Shown here piece by piece: positions 34,903 through 49,900 of a DNA stretch of 64,000 nt. The notes beneath the pieces were generated by a model that worked only from the letters and a program-made list of their open reading frames with translations, made no database searches and had not been told where the DNA came from. The DNA is from Dallia pectoralis (taxonomy: Eukaryota > Chordata > Actinopteri > Esociformes > Umbridae), in contig CM055743.1 in the NCBI GenBank assembly GCA_029465975.1, positions 19,779,220 through 19,843,219 on the forward strand. The letters are read 5' to 3'. The position numbers were made by a program, and so were the translations under genes. Numbering within the stretch: the first letter of the stretch is position 1; every line of letters begins with the position of its first letter.

Positions 34903-37500
34903 TTGATGTTACTGTGGTCAGAACCAGCCAGCACATTAAAGGGCACAGGTTTTGGATGTTACTGTGGTCAGAACCAGCCAGCACATGAAAGGGCACAGGT
35001 TTTGGATGTTACTGTGGTCAGAACCAGCCAGCACATGAAAGGGCACAGGTTTTGGATGTTACTGTGGTCAGAACCAGCCAGCACATTAAAGGGCACAGGT
35101 TTTGGATGTTACTGTGGTCAGAACCAGCCAGCACATTAAAGGGCACAGGTTTTGGATGTTACTGTGGTCAGAACCAGCCAGCACATGAAAGGGCACAGGT
35201 TTTGGATGTTACTGTGGTCAGAACCAGCCAGCACATGAAAGGGCACAGGTTTTGGATGTTACTGTGGTCAGAACCAGCCAGCACATTAAAGGGCACAGGT
35301 TTTGGATGTTACTGTGGTCAGAACCAGCCAGCACATTAAAGGGCACAGGTTTTGGATGTTACTGTGGTCAGAACCAGCCAGCACATGAAAGGGCACAGGT
35401 TTTGGATGTTACTGTGGTCAGAACCAGCCAGCACATGAAAGGGCACAGGTTTTGGATGTTACTGTGGTCAGAACCAGCCAGCACATTAAAGGGCACAGGT
35501 TTTGGATGTTACTGTGGTCAGAACCAGCCAGCACATTAAAGGGCACAGGTTTTGGATGTTACTGTGGTCAGAACCAGCCAGCACATGAAAGGGCACAGGT
35601 TTTGGATGTTACTGTGGTCAGAACCAGCCAGCACATGAAAGGGCACAGGTTTTGGATGTTACTGTGGTCAGAACCAGCCAGCACATTAAAGGGCACAGGT
35701 TTTGGATGTTACTGTGGTCAGAACCAGCCAGCACATTAAAGGGCACAGGTTTTGGATGTTACTGTGGTCAGAACCAGCCAGCACATTAAAGGGCACAGGT
35801 TTTGGATGTTACTGTGGTCAGAACCAGCCAGCACATGAAAGGGCACAGGTTTTGGATGTTACTGTGGTCAGAACCAGCCAGCACATGAAAGGGCACAGGT
35901 TTTGGATGTTACTGTGGTCAGAACCAGCCAGCACATGAAAGGGCACAGGTTTTGGATGTTACTGTGGTCAGAACCAGCCAGCACATGAAAGGGCACAGGT
36001 TTTGGATGTTACTGTGGTCAGAACCAGCCAGCACATGAAAGGGCACAGGTTTTGGATGTTACTGTGGTCAGAACCAGCCAGCACATGAAAGGGCACAGGT
36101 TTTGGATGTTACTGTGGTCAGAACCAGCCAGCACATGAAAGGGCACAGGTTTTGGATGTTACTGTGGTCAGAACCAGCCAGCACATTAAAGGGCACAGGT
36201 TTTGGATGTTACTGTGGTCAGAACCAGCCAGCACATTAAAGGGCACAGGTTTTGGATGTTACTGTGGTCAGAACCAGCCAGCACATGAAAGGGCACAGGT
36301 TTTGGATGTTACTGTGGTCAGAACCAGCCAGCACATGAAAGGGCACAGGTTTTGGATGTTACTGTGGTCAGAACCAGCCAGCACATGAAAGGGCACAGGT
36401 TTTGGATGTTACTGTGGTCAGAACCAGCCAGCACATGAAAGGGCACAGGTTTTGGATGTTACTGTGGTCAGAACCAGCCAGCACATGAAAGGGCACAGGT
36501 TTTGGATGTTACTGTGGTCAGAACCAGCCAGCACATTAAAGGGCACAGGTTTTGGATGTTACTGTGGTCAGAACCAGCCAGCACATTAAAGGGCACAGGT
36601 TTTGGATGTTACTGTGGTCAGAACCAGCCAGCACATGAAAGGGCACAGGTTTTGGATGTTACTGTGGTCAGAACCAGCCAGCACATTAAAGGGCACAGGT
36701 TTTGGATGTTACTGTGGTCAGAACCAGCCAGCACATGAAAGGGCACAGGTTTTGGATGTTACTGTGGTCAGAACCAGCCAGCACATGAAAGGGCACAGGT
36801 TTTGGATGTTACTGTGGTCAGAACCAGCCAGCACATGAAAGGGCACAGGTTTTGGATGTTACTGTGGTCAGAACCAGCCAGCACATGAAAGGGCACAGGT
36901 TTTGGATGTTACTGTGGTCAGAACCAGCCAGCACATTAAAGGGCACAGGTTTTGGATGTTACTGTGGTCAGAACCAGCCAGCACATGAAAGGGCACAGGT
37001 TTTGGATGTTACTGTGGTCAGAACCAGCCAGCACATGAAAGGGCACAGGTTTTGGATGTTACTGTGGTCAGAACCAGCCAGAACATTAAAGGGCACAGGT
37101 TTTGGATGTTACTGTGGTCAGAACCAGCCAGCACATGAAAGGGCACAGGTTTTGGATGTTACTGTGGTCAGAACCAGCCAGCACATGAAAGGGCACAGGT
37201 TTTGGATGTTACTGTGGTCAGAACCAGCCAGCACATGAAAGGGCACAGGTTTTGGATGTTACTGTGGTCAGAACCAGCCAGCACATGAAAGGGCACAGGT
37301 TTTGGATGTTACTGTGGTCAGAACCAGCCAGCACATGAAAGGGCACAGGTTTTGGATGTTACTGTGGTCAGAACCAGCCAGCACATGAAAGGGCACAGGT
37401 TTTGGATGTTACTGTGGTCAGAACCAGCCAGCACATGAAAGGGCACAGGTTTTGGATGTTACTGTGGTCAGAACCAGCCAGCACATTAAAGGGCACAGGT
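34903..37500. repeat. 50-bp minisatellite, about 52 copies
   Basis: Extremely uniform 50-bp unit starting gttactgtggtcagaaccag. Almost the only variation is one G/T site (cacatgaaa or cacattaaa); the left part alternates in a fixed T-G-G-T order, giving a 200-bp higher-order repeat. It fills the gap between the convergent ends of EXOSC7 and CDCP1. Confidence 0.97.
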
Positions 37501-37546
37501 AAATATTGGATCGATTGCATTGAAATGCAAACTTGGAAGCAAAATG

Positions 37547-37552
37547 TTTATT
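37547..37552 (-). terminator. CDCP1: CDCP1 candidate poly(A) signal
   Basis: AATAAA on the minus strand (tttatt on plus), about 420 bp after the CDCP1 stop codon and just before the 50-bp array, giving a modest 3' UTR (37553-37971). Confidence 0.5.
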
Positions 37553-37971
37553 GTTATTTTTGTTAAAGTTCAGTAGAGTCTTATAAGACAACTGCAAAGA
37601 AAAAAAACAGTCACACAATAAAAAGGCTGCGAAATGTTTCATAATACATGACAAACCAGTGGTCCAGGGCAACAGTAAAAGTAGAGATTTCTAAAATAAT
37701 CATTAGATTAAGGACTTAACAGCATGTACAACAGATACAATTAATAAAAACTAGACTAACAGTCAACTACTGTTTAGAGCAACAGCATTTACTAGGTTTC
37801 ACTTTTAAGAAGCTTGGGCTCAGAGGTTCCCATATAAGTCTGTTCAAATGTTTAGTCTGATGGTCCTATGAATGTTCTGCCTCCATGTCAAACCATTTGA
37901 GAGGTCTGTAATGAGCAACAATAGTCCATCTAACCATGTGCTACATTGATGAATCCATCTGAATGTTAGAT

Positions 37972-40900
37972 TTAGTCTGAGGCAGACAGGCTGATGTTAT
38001 TAATATCCCCAGTACTCTTGAACGTACCCAGGGCAGTATCCACCATTCTGCGGTCTGTGAAACCCATGCTATCCTGGCGGTCAATGGGAGTACGAGGTCT
38101 TGCTGGCATGAAGCTCGTTGACTCCGGGAATAGTTTATTGTTGTCCTTGACATTATCCAGTTCACGCTCATTGTCTGCAGGAGTCTCCATGATCTCTGGG
38201 CCTCCGTCTGGGACCGCCATAAATGTCCGGTAACTGTCTCCTGCTGGTCCTTGGAAGTGGTCCTGGATCCCACCAACGAAGTCTTCGTCCCGGAGCAGGT
38301 GGCCATACATCTGAGTTTCCTCAATGGAGTTGTAGACATGAGACTCGTTGTCAGGTCGGGTTTTGGGGAACACACTTTGGCCGGGGCTGAAGTTGCTCTG
38401 TTTTCCCATGTAGATGGAAGCCTCACTGGCCGGGGTTCTTTTCTTTCTTCTGTAAAGTGATAAAGAAGAATAAAATGGTTCCATAAAGCAAATCTTAAAA
38501 GTATAGTAAAACAGTCACACACTGACTAACAAAAAAGTAGGATGTTACACAGGATACAAACATGACCACAGTAGTTCTAAAATCACAGACAAAACAACCT
38601 TCAAAGACAGAATTAAACCCGACAAACACCAAAGATTGTTTTTGTCAGGTTGGTTAGGCAAGTTCCTTAGACTGGCAGTACAGTACACCAGAGCGCCACC
38701 ACACTAGAGCCGGTTCCAGCAAGTTCCTTAGACTGGCAGTACAGTACACCAGAGCGCCACCACACTAGAGCCGGTTCCAGCAAGTTCCTTAGACTGGCAG
38801 TACAGTACACCAGAGCGCCACCACACTAGAGCCGGTTCCAGCAAGTTCCTTAGACTGGCAGTACAGTACACCAGAGCGCCACCACACTAGAGCCGGTTCC
38901 AGCAAGTTCCTTAGACTGGCAGTACAGTACACCAGAGCGCCACCACACTAGAGCCGGTTCCAGTAAGTTCCTTAGACTGGCAGTACAGTACACCAGAGCG
39001 CCACCACACTAGAGCCGGTTCCAGCAAGTTCCTTAGACTGGCAGTACAGTACACCAGAGCGCCACCACACTAGAGCCGGTTCCAGCAAGTTCCTTAGACT
39101 GGCAGTACAGTACACCAGAGCGCCACCACACTAGAGCCGGTTCCAGAAGTTCCTTAGACTGGCAGTTCCAGCAAGTTTCCTTCCTTAGACTGGCAGTACA
39201 GTACACCAGAGCGCCACCACACTAGAGCCGGTTCCAGCAAGTTCCTTAGACTGGCAGTACAGTACACCAGAGCGCCACCACACTAGAGCCGGTTCCAGCA
39301 AGTTCCTTAGACTGGCAGTACAGTACACCAGAGCGCCACCACACTAGAGCCGGTTCCAGCAAGTTCCTTAGACTGGCAGTACAGTACACCAGAGCGCCAC
39401 CACACTAGAGCCGGTTCCAGCAAGTTCCTTAGACTGGCAGTACAGCACACCAGAGCGCCACCACACTAGAGCCGGTTCCAGCAAGTTCCTTAGACTGGCA
39501 GTACAGCACACCAGAGCGCCACCACACTAGAGCCGGTTCCAGCAAGTTCCTTAGACTGGCAGTACAGTACACCAGAGCGCCACCACACTAGAGCCGGTTC
39601 CAGCAAGTTCCTTAGACTGGCAGTACAGCACACCAGAGCGCCACCACACTAGAGCCGGTTCCAGCAAGTTCCTTAGACTGGCAGTACAGTACACCAGAGC
39701 GCCACCACACTAGAGCCGGTTCCAGCAAGTTCCTTAGACTGGCAGTACAGTACACCAGAGCGCCACCACACTAGAGCCGGTTCCAGCAAGTTCCTTAGAC
39801 TGGCAGTACAGTACACCAGAGCGCCACCACACTAGAGCCGGTTCCAGCAAGTTCCTTAGACTGGCAGTACAGTACACCAGAGCGCCACCACACTAGAGCC
39901 GGTTCCAGCAAGTTCCTTAGACGGGCAGTACAGTACACCAGAGCGCCACCACACTAGAGCCGGTTCCAGCAAGTTCCTTAGACGGGCAGTACAGTACACC
40001 ACCACACTAGAGCCGGTTCCAGCAGGACAAGTTCTTACCTCAGAATAAAGTAGGCAACTGGCAACACGAGGAGAAGGAGCAACACAGCTCCAACAGCTCC
40101 AATAATGCCACCCAGAAGAAGCTCTACAGAAACAGACAATAATCATGGTTAGATATGAATGACACAAAGCTGCAAGCACCAATAAGAGACAAAACCATGA
40201 AACCATTGCACATTGAAATTAACTTTTACAGCACGACGTGCAATGATCTGTCATACATTTGGGACGTTCTCAAGTTGAAACTGAAATTCTAAGCTGTAAA
40301 TTTGTTTTAAGATCAAGCCCATGATTCCATATAGTATCATTAAAGGGATAGTTCACTTTGAAAAAAAGTTTTTACATGTTTTAACTTACCTCAATGGCAT
40401 CCAAGATGTAGGTGTCTTTGTTTCCGCAGTAGTTTCAATTTTGATATTTTTAAGTAAAACCGTTCTTGTCTGTCAGTCATATAATGCAGAATCGAAGCGC
40501 TGCGCCCTTAGATCACTTGGACACGGATGTGGTTACAAGAAGTAAAAACAATATAAATACTGTTCGTTTTCTCACACAAACCGCTCGTTTCGTGTCTTAG
40601 GCCATCAATGTGTACTTACATTTATGAGTAATTAAATCATGTTTAATTTTGACTTCTCTGTGCATGCTCTTTGAGGTGGGGACTCAATGACCGTAGACCT
40701 GCATTATATGACTGGCAGACAAGGTTTTACCTAAAAATATCAAAATTTAAACTACTGCGGAAACAAAGACACCTACATCTTGGATGCCCTTGAGGTAAGA
40801 TAAAACATATCAAAACTTTTTTTCAAAGTGAACTATCCCTTTAAGTGTACAAAGTGGTTTTAGGTATTTTATTAAATTATTTTTTTTCTAATCAGTTTTG

Positions 40901-43900
40901 TTATTATACCTAGAATGAAATAAGTTCGAGAATTTTTTTAGCAAAACAACAGTCCAATAAAACAGGTCTTTACTGCTTGTCTTCTGCAGGGTGACCCTGC
41001 TAAGGACACGGAATTGTCCTTCCTCTGGCAAACAGTTGGATAGGTTGAGATAAAAGCTTTCAGAGACCATCAGCTTGTCCACTGCCACTTCACCCTCATC
41101 CAGGCTAAATATCTCTTCCTGAGAGCTCCTGGTCTGCACCGTGATGTGGGTGTGCCTCTGCCCACACTTTGGTTGGCTCATGTTGGTGAACAGCAGTTCA
41201 GCCTGGAGGTGTGGAGGTACAATCACAACCCAGGACACAGTGGAAAGTGCTTTCATACCACCAGGCCAGCTGGGTGTGGCCAGGAAGTTGGGGGAACCCA
41301 TTTTGGGCTGGACTGTGTATATGATGCTCTCTAAGAAACAAAATATGCCAGGAACAATCATTTTCAATAGTTAAAACACCGTAATAATGCATGTGACAGC
41401 TTGTAATATTACTTGATTGGTAATAAATGACTAAAAGACAGATGGCATACCTGAGATGTCTTTACTGAAGGACACATTGAGGAACGGATCTTCCTGTTGA
41501 AGGTCCTTTGATGTAGCCGTGATGGAGATGTTGGACGACACTTGGACTTTACGAATAATGCCATCGGGGCAGAAGTACCCAATTGAAGACCCATCGCCCT
41601 CTGCCAAGTGAAAAGACAGACCACCATCGCACTCCTGTCCTGGAAGGGACTGCCGAAGGCTTCCTCTAGGGGACAATAGATCCACGGTGCTGTATGTTGG
41701 GACGTTGAGATGCCATGTAAAGCTTTGGAGTGGCGCACTGAGACACGATGGCATTACAGGGACCGTGAGAGTCTCACTTAAAGAGCACACATCCAAACTC
41801 TGGCACCCTGCAAAAGATACACAGAAACATGAGCCTTTCAAAATGAATATCCGTGGTCGATCACATTCTTAATATACACACAAACATCGACCTTCATCAG
41901 AAATGTAAAACGCGAGAATGAAATAAGACCCAATGAAGTTATTCTAGAAGGCAATGCTTGGGTAGTTGCTCTCAAAGAGCATGATGTGTGATGAAGAGAA
42001 AGGTTAGAAAATCACTAGTATTTATAGGGTTTTAACATAATATTGTTCATATTGACAGAGGCAAATGGAAATCTCACAACAGTGACAATATCTTCTAAAA
42101 GATCTTCCAACTTACACCTCTGACATTTATTTTGTAGAAAAGTAATGATGTTTAATGTATTTATTTCCCGTGTCAGACTTATCAAGATAATTCATCATAT
42201 GACATTTCCAGAGTTAATGGATCGATGAAAACTTACCTAAGGTTTTGCTGGCAATTATACTCAGAGATTTAGTCAGACAGTCCAGGAAAGACAGGTTGCC
42301 GTTAGACCCTGGGAGAACCGTGATGTTCTCCTGAATCACTGAGTCTAATCTCATCTCACAGTCAGGATCAAAGCCTGTGTTCTCAATATGAAACGTGAGA
42401 CCCTCGTCCTCTGGAGAGTTTACAGCACAGACAACTGAGCCGGGAAAACAAAACAAACACAGTTAGTCGTGGGAATGATCTGATTTGTGACACAAATGAT
42501 GTCATATATGAATGTATTAGCAGATGGTTTTACTACCTGGATGACTGCTTCTCATTACTGAGACGGTAAAGTTGAGCTTGAGGTCTGGTTGGGTCTTGTT
42601 GACCACACAGTTAACCAGTGTCATGCTGAAGCTGCCCTGGCTGTCAGTTGGCTGAGGGTCCATCAGTGTTGATGAGATGTCCATCACTCCTCCCTCCTTT
42701 CCATCATATTCAATCTTTACTTCATTCTGACCTAGATTCAACAATACAAGTTACAGACAGTTACCACCATGGATCTAGGCTTCACAGATTTAGCATCGAC
42801 ATCGTGACCAGTGGTCAGTAGATTCAGAGAACGGCCTGTCCATATAAATGTAACACAGTCAAAGTTAAATGTTTTTAATGAAAGTTATGTTGGAATCCAT
42901 TACAATTATTTTCTTTTACTCAATAAGATATGGTGATAATGACATTTTGTGATATCTAAGTTCTTCTTGCAGCTTCAGTTCACTCCCAGTCAAACCAAAC
43001 ACAGAAGGTGATCTCTTTAAATACAGTTGTTGCATAAATAATGGGATTTCAGCATCCATCTTGTCCTAACCTGGTACTGTTGAACCTAGCTTCTGGCAGA
43101 GGGGTTCTGTGTAATCCAGGATGTTAATCGTGTAGTTATGTCTGCCGGGAACCGTAAAGTCCCACCTCATCATGGAATCACTAGGGAAACCTCTAGGAAA
43201 GTTGGCTGAGAGAAATTCTGTATCCGACACACCTCGAGGTAAATCCACTTTGACCACAGCCCACACTGGAAGAAAAAATGGTTCAATTATAAAATTAGTA
43301 ACATTTCTGGCAACCAACCCTAACCCAACTAGTCAGACTAATGACTTCCGACACATTCATTTTTCAATAACACTCACTTTTAATCTCCGGTCCAACAGTG
43401 ACATTGAATTCTACCGGTTCCAGTTTTTGGTTCCCAGGAACCTCCAGGGAAACCCGGCCCTTAAACAGCCCTTGGACTGTGGTAATGGTGCCACCTTTGC
43501 AGAACACACCGATGGTGGCCAGACCTGTTCGCTGGTATGTGATTATTGTGTAAGTGAGCTTGTCAGGACAGCTCTTTGAAGGAGGAATCTGTCTCATTCC
43601 TGATGATGGGAAATCCAGCTGGAAGGACCTGCCAGCTGGACCCTTCAGGTCCCAGGTGAAGGTTCTGTTGAAGTCTGATAAGAGGGACGACTCTGCCTGA
43701 ACGATGTTCATGCTGCAGCTTTCCTTGCATTCTGTTGGAGGAAAAACATATTTGTGAATAGATACTGGTTCCACTGTGCCAGAGCAACATGCTGTGTTAC
43801 TAGAAGGATCTGGTTGAAGCCATTTCACACAAATCATAATGGGTCTTAGGCATTTTACCAATTTTCCTGTTAATCTCCACATTGTAGACATTTGGGCTGC

Positions 43901-46900
43901 AGTTGATCTCCACAGAGCTGTTAACTTCCAGAGTTTGGTCGTTGCAGATGGACCCAGCACACATGTTACATTCTTTGGCATTCATGTCCTTTCTGAAGGT
44001 GACATTAGAGTTCGGTTCTGGGGTCACTGATATCATCTGGCTGTCTGAGGAAGAGTTCAAATGTAATTTATAGTTCTGTTCAAAACAATTAAAATGAGTA
44101 CATGCACTGTTCACAGTTTCAAACATGAACTGAAGAGTTGGAAGAACTTACCTTTCTTCATTGGTTTTGGAGTGGCTGTGAATATAGCGGAATCCACCTT
44201 CACATCGTTAGAAACTTGCAAAGAAACTGTGGTTTGGCTTGGTATATCTAGGTGAGTCACCGGACCATTCCTGCAGTAGGTCGTACTTTGAACCCCTCCT
44301 TTAGTGCTGGTTATGGTTATGGTGTACTGGTAGCCATCTGGACACAACCCTGATTCAGTCATCTCCTTCAGTCCTGGACCCGAAAAGTCCAAACTCAAAA
44401 CTGTTTTGTCAGGCACATTTAGGGCCCATTCAAAGGTTCGATTAAACTCCTGGAAGAGGGAAGGCTGAGCTGCACCTGTGGCAGGACTGCAGGAGTCTGT
44501 GTTGCATTCTGGGTAAATTAAAGACACAACAGGTAGAAGGTGAAGAAGCTCAAACAAACAGGTTTAACAGACATTTTAAATGAACAGGCATTTGCTGATT
44601 TTATGTTGTTCCTTGGTTGAGTACATAACAACTGTTTATTAAGTGATAGTATGACCCTGTAAATCAGAAATGCTGGTTTGATTAAAATACACCTGGTAGT
44701 CAGAAGAAAAAAAACAATCCCAGGTTCCTCTGGACTCACCAATATTCCTTTCTATCTGGATAACAAAAGCACTTTGTGGATCAGTGCAGTTGAAGAGCAA
44801 GGTGACATTCTGATCTGGGATCAGTACCAGAGATGTGTCACACATTATCTTGTTGCCATTTTCACCTCCACTGACAGTGCAAATGGGACACTGGTCTAAT
44901 GGATCGAACAGAGAGGATGACACAGTCACATTGACATCTTTCTCTGGGCAGACGGACATTTGCAGACAATCTGAGGGAACAGAAACAAATAAATCTTTAA
45001 CAACTAGTTCAGACTAAAATCTAGTCTATAAATGAATCAATGTGATGTTTAAAAACATGAATAACCTCAAACTACTGAAGTGAAGTTAACAGCAAATAAC
45101 ACGATTAAATACTCAAGACCACATCAGTTAAATACATGCTTTCGCAGATCATTTTAAAGTGGCTAAAAACTTTTTGTATGTTTGAATTGAGGCTGCTGGG
45201 TTATTGCTGAAATGCACACCCCTTCACTCCAGGCTGAATGTTTATTCAAAGAAAATATGACAATAGCTTCCTTACGTTTTTGTCTTGTCAGTGCCTATGT
45301 TACTATTTATTTAGTTTCTTATTATTTAATGAACCAATAGTACAGTTACTCAATACATCTCATTAGTCTCTCCCTGTTAGAGAAATACCATTGTAGGCAC
45401 TTCTATTGGTACCCTAGTGAACATTCTTGGTATCAGATAAACTTGCAGAGACTTGAAGCAAACCCATAACAATATGGTACCAGTCATCTCTCACAGAAAA
45501 AGCCTAACCCTAACCCTGGGCTGTGCTAACCCTGGGCTGTGCTAACCCTTACCCTGGTCTGTGTTAACCCTCACCCTGGTCTGTGCTAACCCTAACCCTG
45601 GGCTGTGCTAACCCTTACCCTGGGCTGTGCTAACCCTAACCCTGGGCTGTGCTAACCCTGGGCTGTGCTAACCCTAACTCTGGGCTGTGGGAAGGTATCA
45701 GACCGTCAAAATGTGGCTAAACAAGAGGTGTGTCACTACTATCCGAGGTTCATAGTGTGTACTACACACCTGTGTACTACAAAGGGAATAGGTGCCATGT
45801 GAAACGCAATGTTTATACTAGAAATGTGAAGATATAAATCCGGCTGATCTCTCAGAACAGTTTGAACTAGTTCCTGCATGGAAACACCATAACACCACCC
45901 TGTAACACCATAACACCACCCCATAACGCCACCCCATAACGCCACCCCATAACACCACCCCATAACACCACCCCATAACACCACAACATCACCCCATAAC
46001 ACCACCGCATAACACCATAACACCACCCCATAACACCACCCCATAACACCACCCCATAACACCACCCCATAACACCATAACACCACCCCATAACGCCACC
46101 CCATAACACCACACCATAACGCCACCCCATAACACCACCCCATAACGCCACCCCATAAAGCCACCCCGTAACACCACCCCGTAACACCACCCCGTAACAC
46201 CACCCCGTAACACCACCCTGTAACACCATAACACCACCCCATAACGCCACCCCATAACGCCACCCCATAACACCACCCCATAACACCACCCCATAACACC
46301 ACAACATCACCCCATAACACCACCGCATAACACCATAACACCACCGCATAACACCACCCCATAACACCACCCCATAACACCACCCCATAACACCACCCCA
46401 TAACACCACCCCATAACACCACCCCATAACACCATAACACCACCCCATAACGCCATAACACCACCCCATAACGCCACCCCATAACGCCACCCCATAACAC
46501 CACCCCATAACGCCATAACACCACCGCATAACACCACCCCATAACACCACCCCATAACACCACCCCATAACACCATAACACCACCCCATAACACCACCCC
46601 ATAACACCATAACACCACCCCATAACGCCACCCCATAACGCCACCCCATAACACCACCCCATAACGCCATAACACCAACCCATAACACCACCCCATAACA
46701 CCATAACACCACCCCATAACACCATAACACCACCCCATAACGCCACCCCATAACACCACCCCATAACACCACCCCATAACACCACCCCATAACACCACAC
46801 CACCACACCATACCACCACCCCATAACACCACCCCATAACGCCACCCCATAACACCACCCCATAACACCAACCCATAACGCCATAACACCACCCCATAAC

Positions 46901-49900
46901 ACCACCCCATAACGCCATAACACCACCGCATAACACCACCCCATAACACCACCCCATAACACCACCCCATAACACCATAACACCACCCCATAACACCACC
47001 CCATAACACCATAACACCACCCCATAACACCACCCCATAACACCATAACACCATAACACCACCCCATAACACCACCCCATAACACCATAACACCATAACA
47101 CCACCCCATAACACCATCCCATAACGCCACCCCATAACCCACCCCATAACGCCATAACACCACCCCATAACACCACCCCATAACGCCATAACACCACCCC
47201 ATAACACCACCCCATAACACCATAACACCATAACACCACCCCATAACACCACCCCATAACTCCACCCCATAACACCATAACACCACCCCATAACACCACC
47301 CCATAACACCACACCATAACGCCACCCCATAACACCACCCCATAACACCATAACACCACCCCATAACACCACCCCATAACTCCACCCCATAACACCATAA
47401 CACCACCCCATAACACCACCCCATAACACCATAACACCACCCCATAACACCACCCCATAACACCATAACACCACCCCATAACACCACCCCATAACACCAT
47501 AACACCACCCCATAACACCACCCCATAACACCATAACACCACCCCATAACGCCACCCCATAACGCCACCCCATAACGCCACCCCATAACACCACCCCACA
47601 ACATCACCCCATAACGCCACCCCATAACACCACCCCATAACACCATAACACCACCCCATAACACCACCCCATAACACCATAACACCACCCCATAACACCA
47701 CCCCATAACACCACCCCATAACACCACCCCATAACACCACCCCATAACACCATAACACCACCCCATAACGCCACCCCATAACACCACCCTATTACACCAT
47801 AACACCACCCCATAACACCACCCCATAACACCACCCCATAACACCATAACACCACCCCATAACACCACCCCATAACACCACCCCATAACACCACCCTATT
47901 ACACCATAACACCACCCCATAACACCACCCCATAACACCACCCCATAACACCATAACACCACCCCATAACGCCCCATAACACCACCCCATTAACACCACC
48001 CCATAACGCCACCCCATAACACCACCCCATAACACCATAACACCACCCCATAACACCACACCACCACCCCATAACACCACCCCATAACACCACCCCATAA
48101 CACCACCCCATAACACCACCCCATAACACCACCCCATAACACCACCCCATAACACCACCCCATAACACCATAACACCACCCCATAACACCACCCCATAAC
48201 CCCCCATAACACCACCCCATAACACCACCCCATAACACCATAACACCACCCCATAACACCACCCCATAACACCACCCCATAACACCATAACACCACCCCA
48301 TAACACCACCCCATAACACCACCCCATAACCCACCCCATAACACCACCCCATAACACCATAACACCACCCCATAACACCACCCCATAACGCCACCCCATA
48401 ACACCACCCCATAACACCACCCCATAACCCCATAACACCACCCCATAACACCACCCACCCCATAACACCACCCCATAACACCACCCCATAACACCACCCC
48501 ATAACACCACCCCATAACACCACCCCATAACACCATAACACCACCCCATAACACCACCCCATAACACCATAACACCACCCCAACACCACCCCATAACACA
48601 CCCCATAACACCACCCCATAACGCCATAACCCATAACACCACCCCATAACACCACCCCATAACACCACCCCATAACACCACCCCCCATAACACCACCCCA
48701 TAACACCATAACACCATAACACACCCCATAACACCACCCCACCACCCCATAACACCACCCCATAACACCATAACACCATAACACCCCATAACACCACCCC
48801 ATAACTCCACCCCATAACACCATAACGCCATAACACCACCCCCCATAACACCACCCCATAACTCCACCCCATAACACCATAACACCACCCCATAACACCA
48901 CCCCATAACACCATAACACACCACCCCATAACACCACCCCATAACACCATAACACCACCCCATAACACCACCCCATAACACCATAACACCACCCCATAAC
49001 ACCACCCCATAACACCATAACACCACCCCATAACGCCACCCCATAACGCCACCCCATAACGCCACCCCATAACACCACCCCACAACATCACCCCATAACG
49101 CCACCCCATAACACCACCCCATAACACCATAACACCACCCCATAACACCACCCCATAACACCATAACACCACCCCATAACACCACCCCATAACACCACCC
49201 CATAACACCACCCCATAACACCACCCCATAACACCATAACACCACCCCATAACGCCACCCCATAACACCACCCTATTACACCATAACACCACCCCATAAC
49301 ACCACCCCATAACACCACCCCATAACACCATAACACCACCCCATAACACCACCCCATAACGCCACCCCATAACACCACCCTATTACACCATAACACCACC
49401 CCATAACACCACCCCATAACACCACCCCATAACACCATAACACCACCCCATAACGCCACCCCATAACACCACCCCATAACACCATAACGCCACCCCATAA
49501 CACCACCCCATAACGCCACCCCATAAAGCCACCCCGTAACACCACCCCGTAACACCACCCCGTAACACCACCCCGTAACACCACCCCGTAACACCACCCT
49601 GTAACACCATAACACCACCCCATAACGCCACCCCATAACGCCACCCCATAACACCACCCCATAACACCACAACATCACCCCATAACACCACCGCATAACA
49701 CCATAACACCACCCCATAACACCACCCCATAACACCACCCCATAACACCACCGCATAACACCACCCCATAACACCACCCCATAACACCACCCCATAACAC
49801 CACCCCATAACACCACCCCATAACGCCACCCCATAACGCCACCCCATAACGCCACCCCATAACGCCATAACACCAACCCATAACACCACCCCATAACACC

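Noticed and set aside
34903..37500. CRISPR-like appearance of regular repeats
   Set aside because: There are no variable spacers; repeats are directly adjacent and the context is a vertebrate genome.
41141..45017. Plus-strand frames opposite CDCP1 exons
   Set aside because: Antisense shadows of CDCP1 coding exons.
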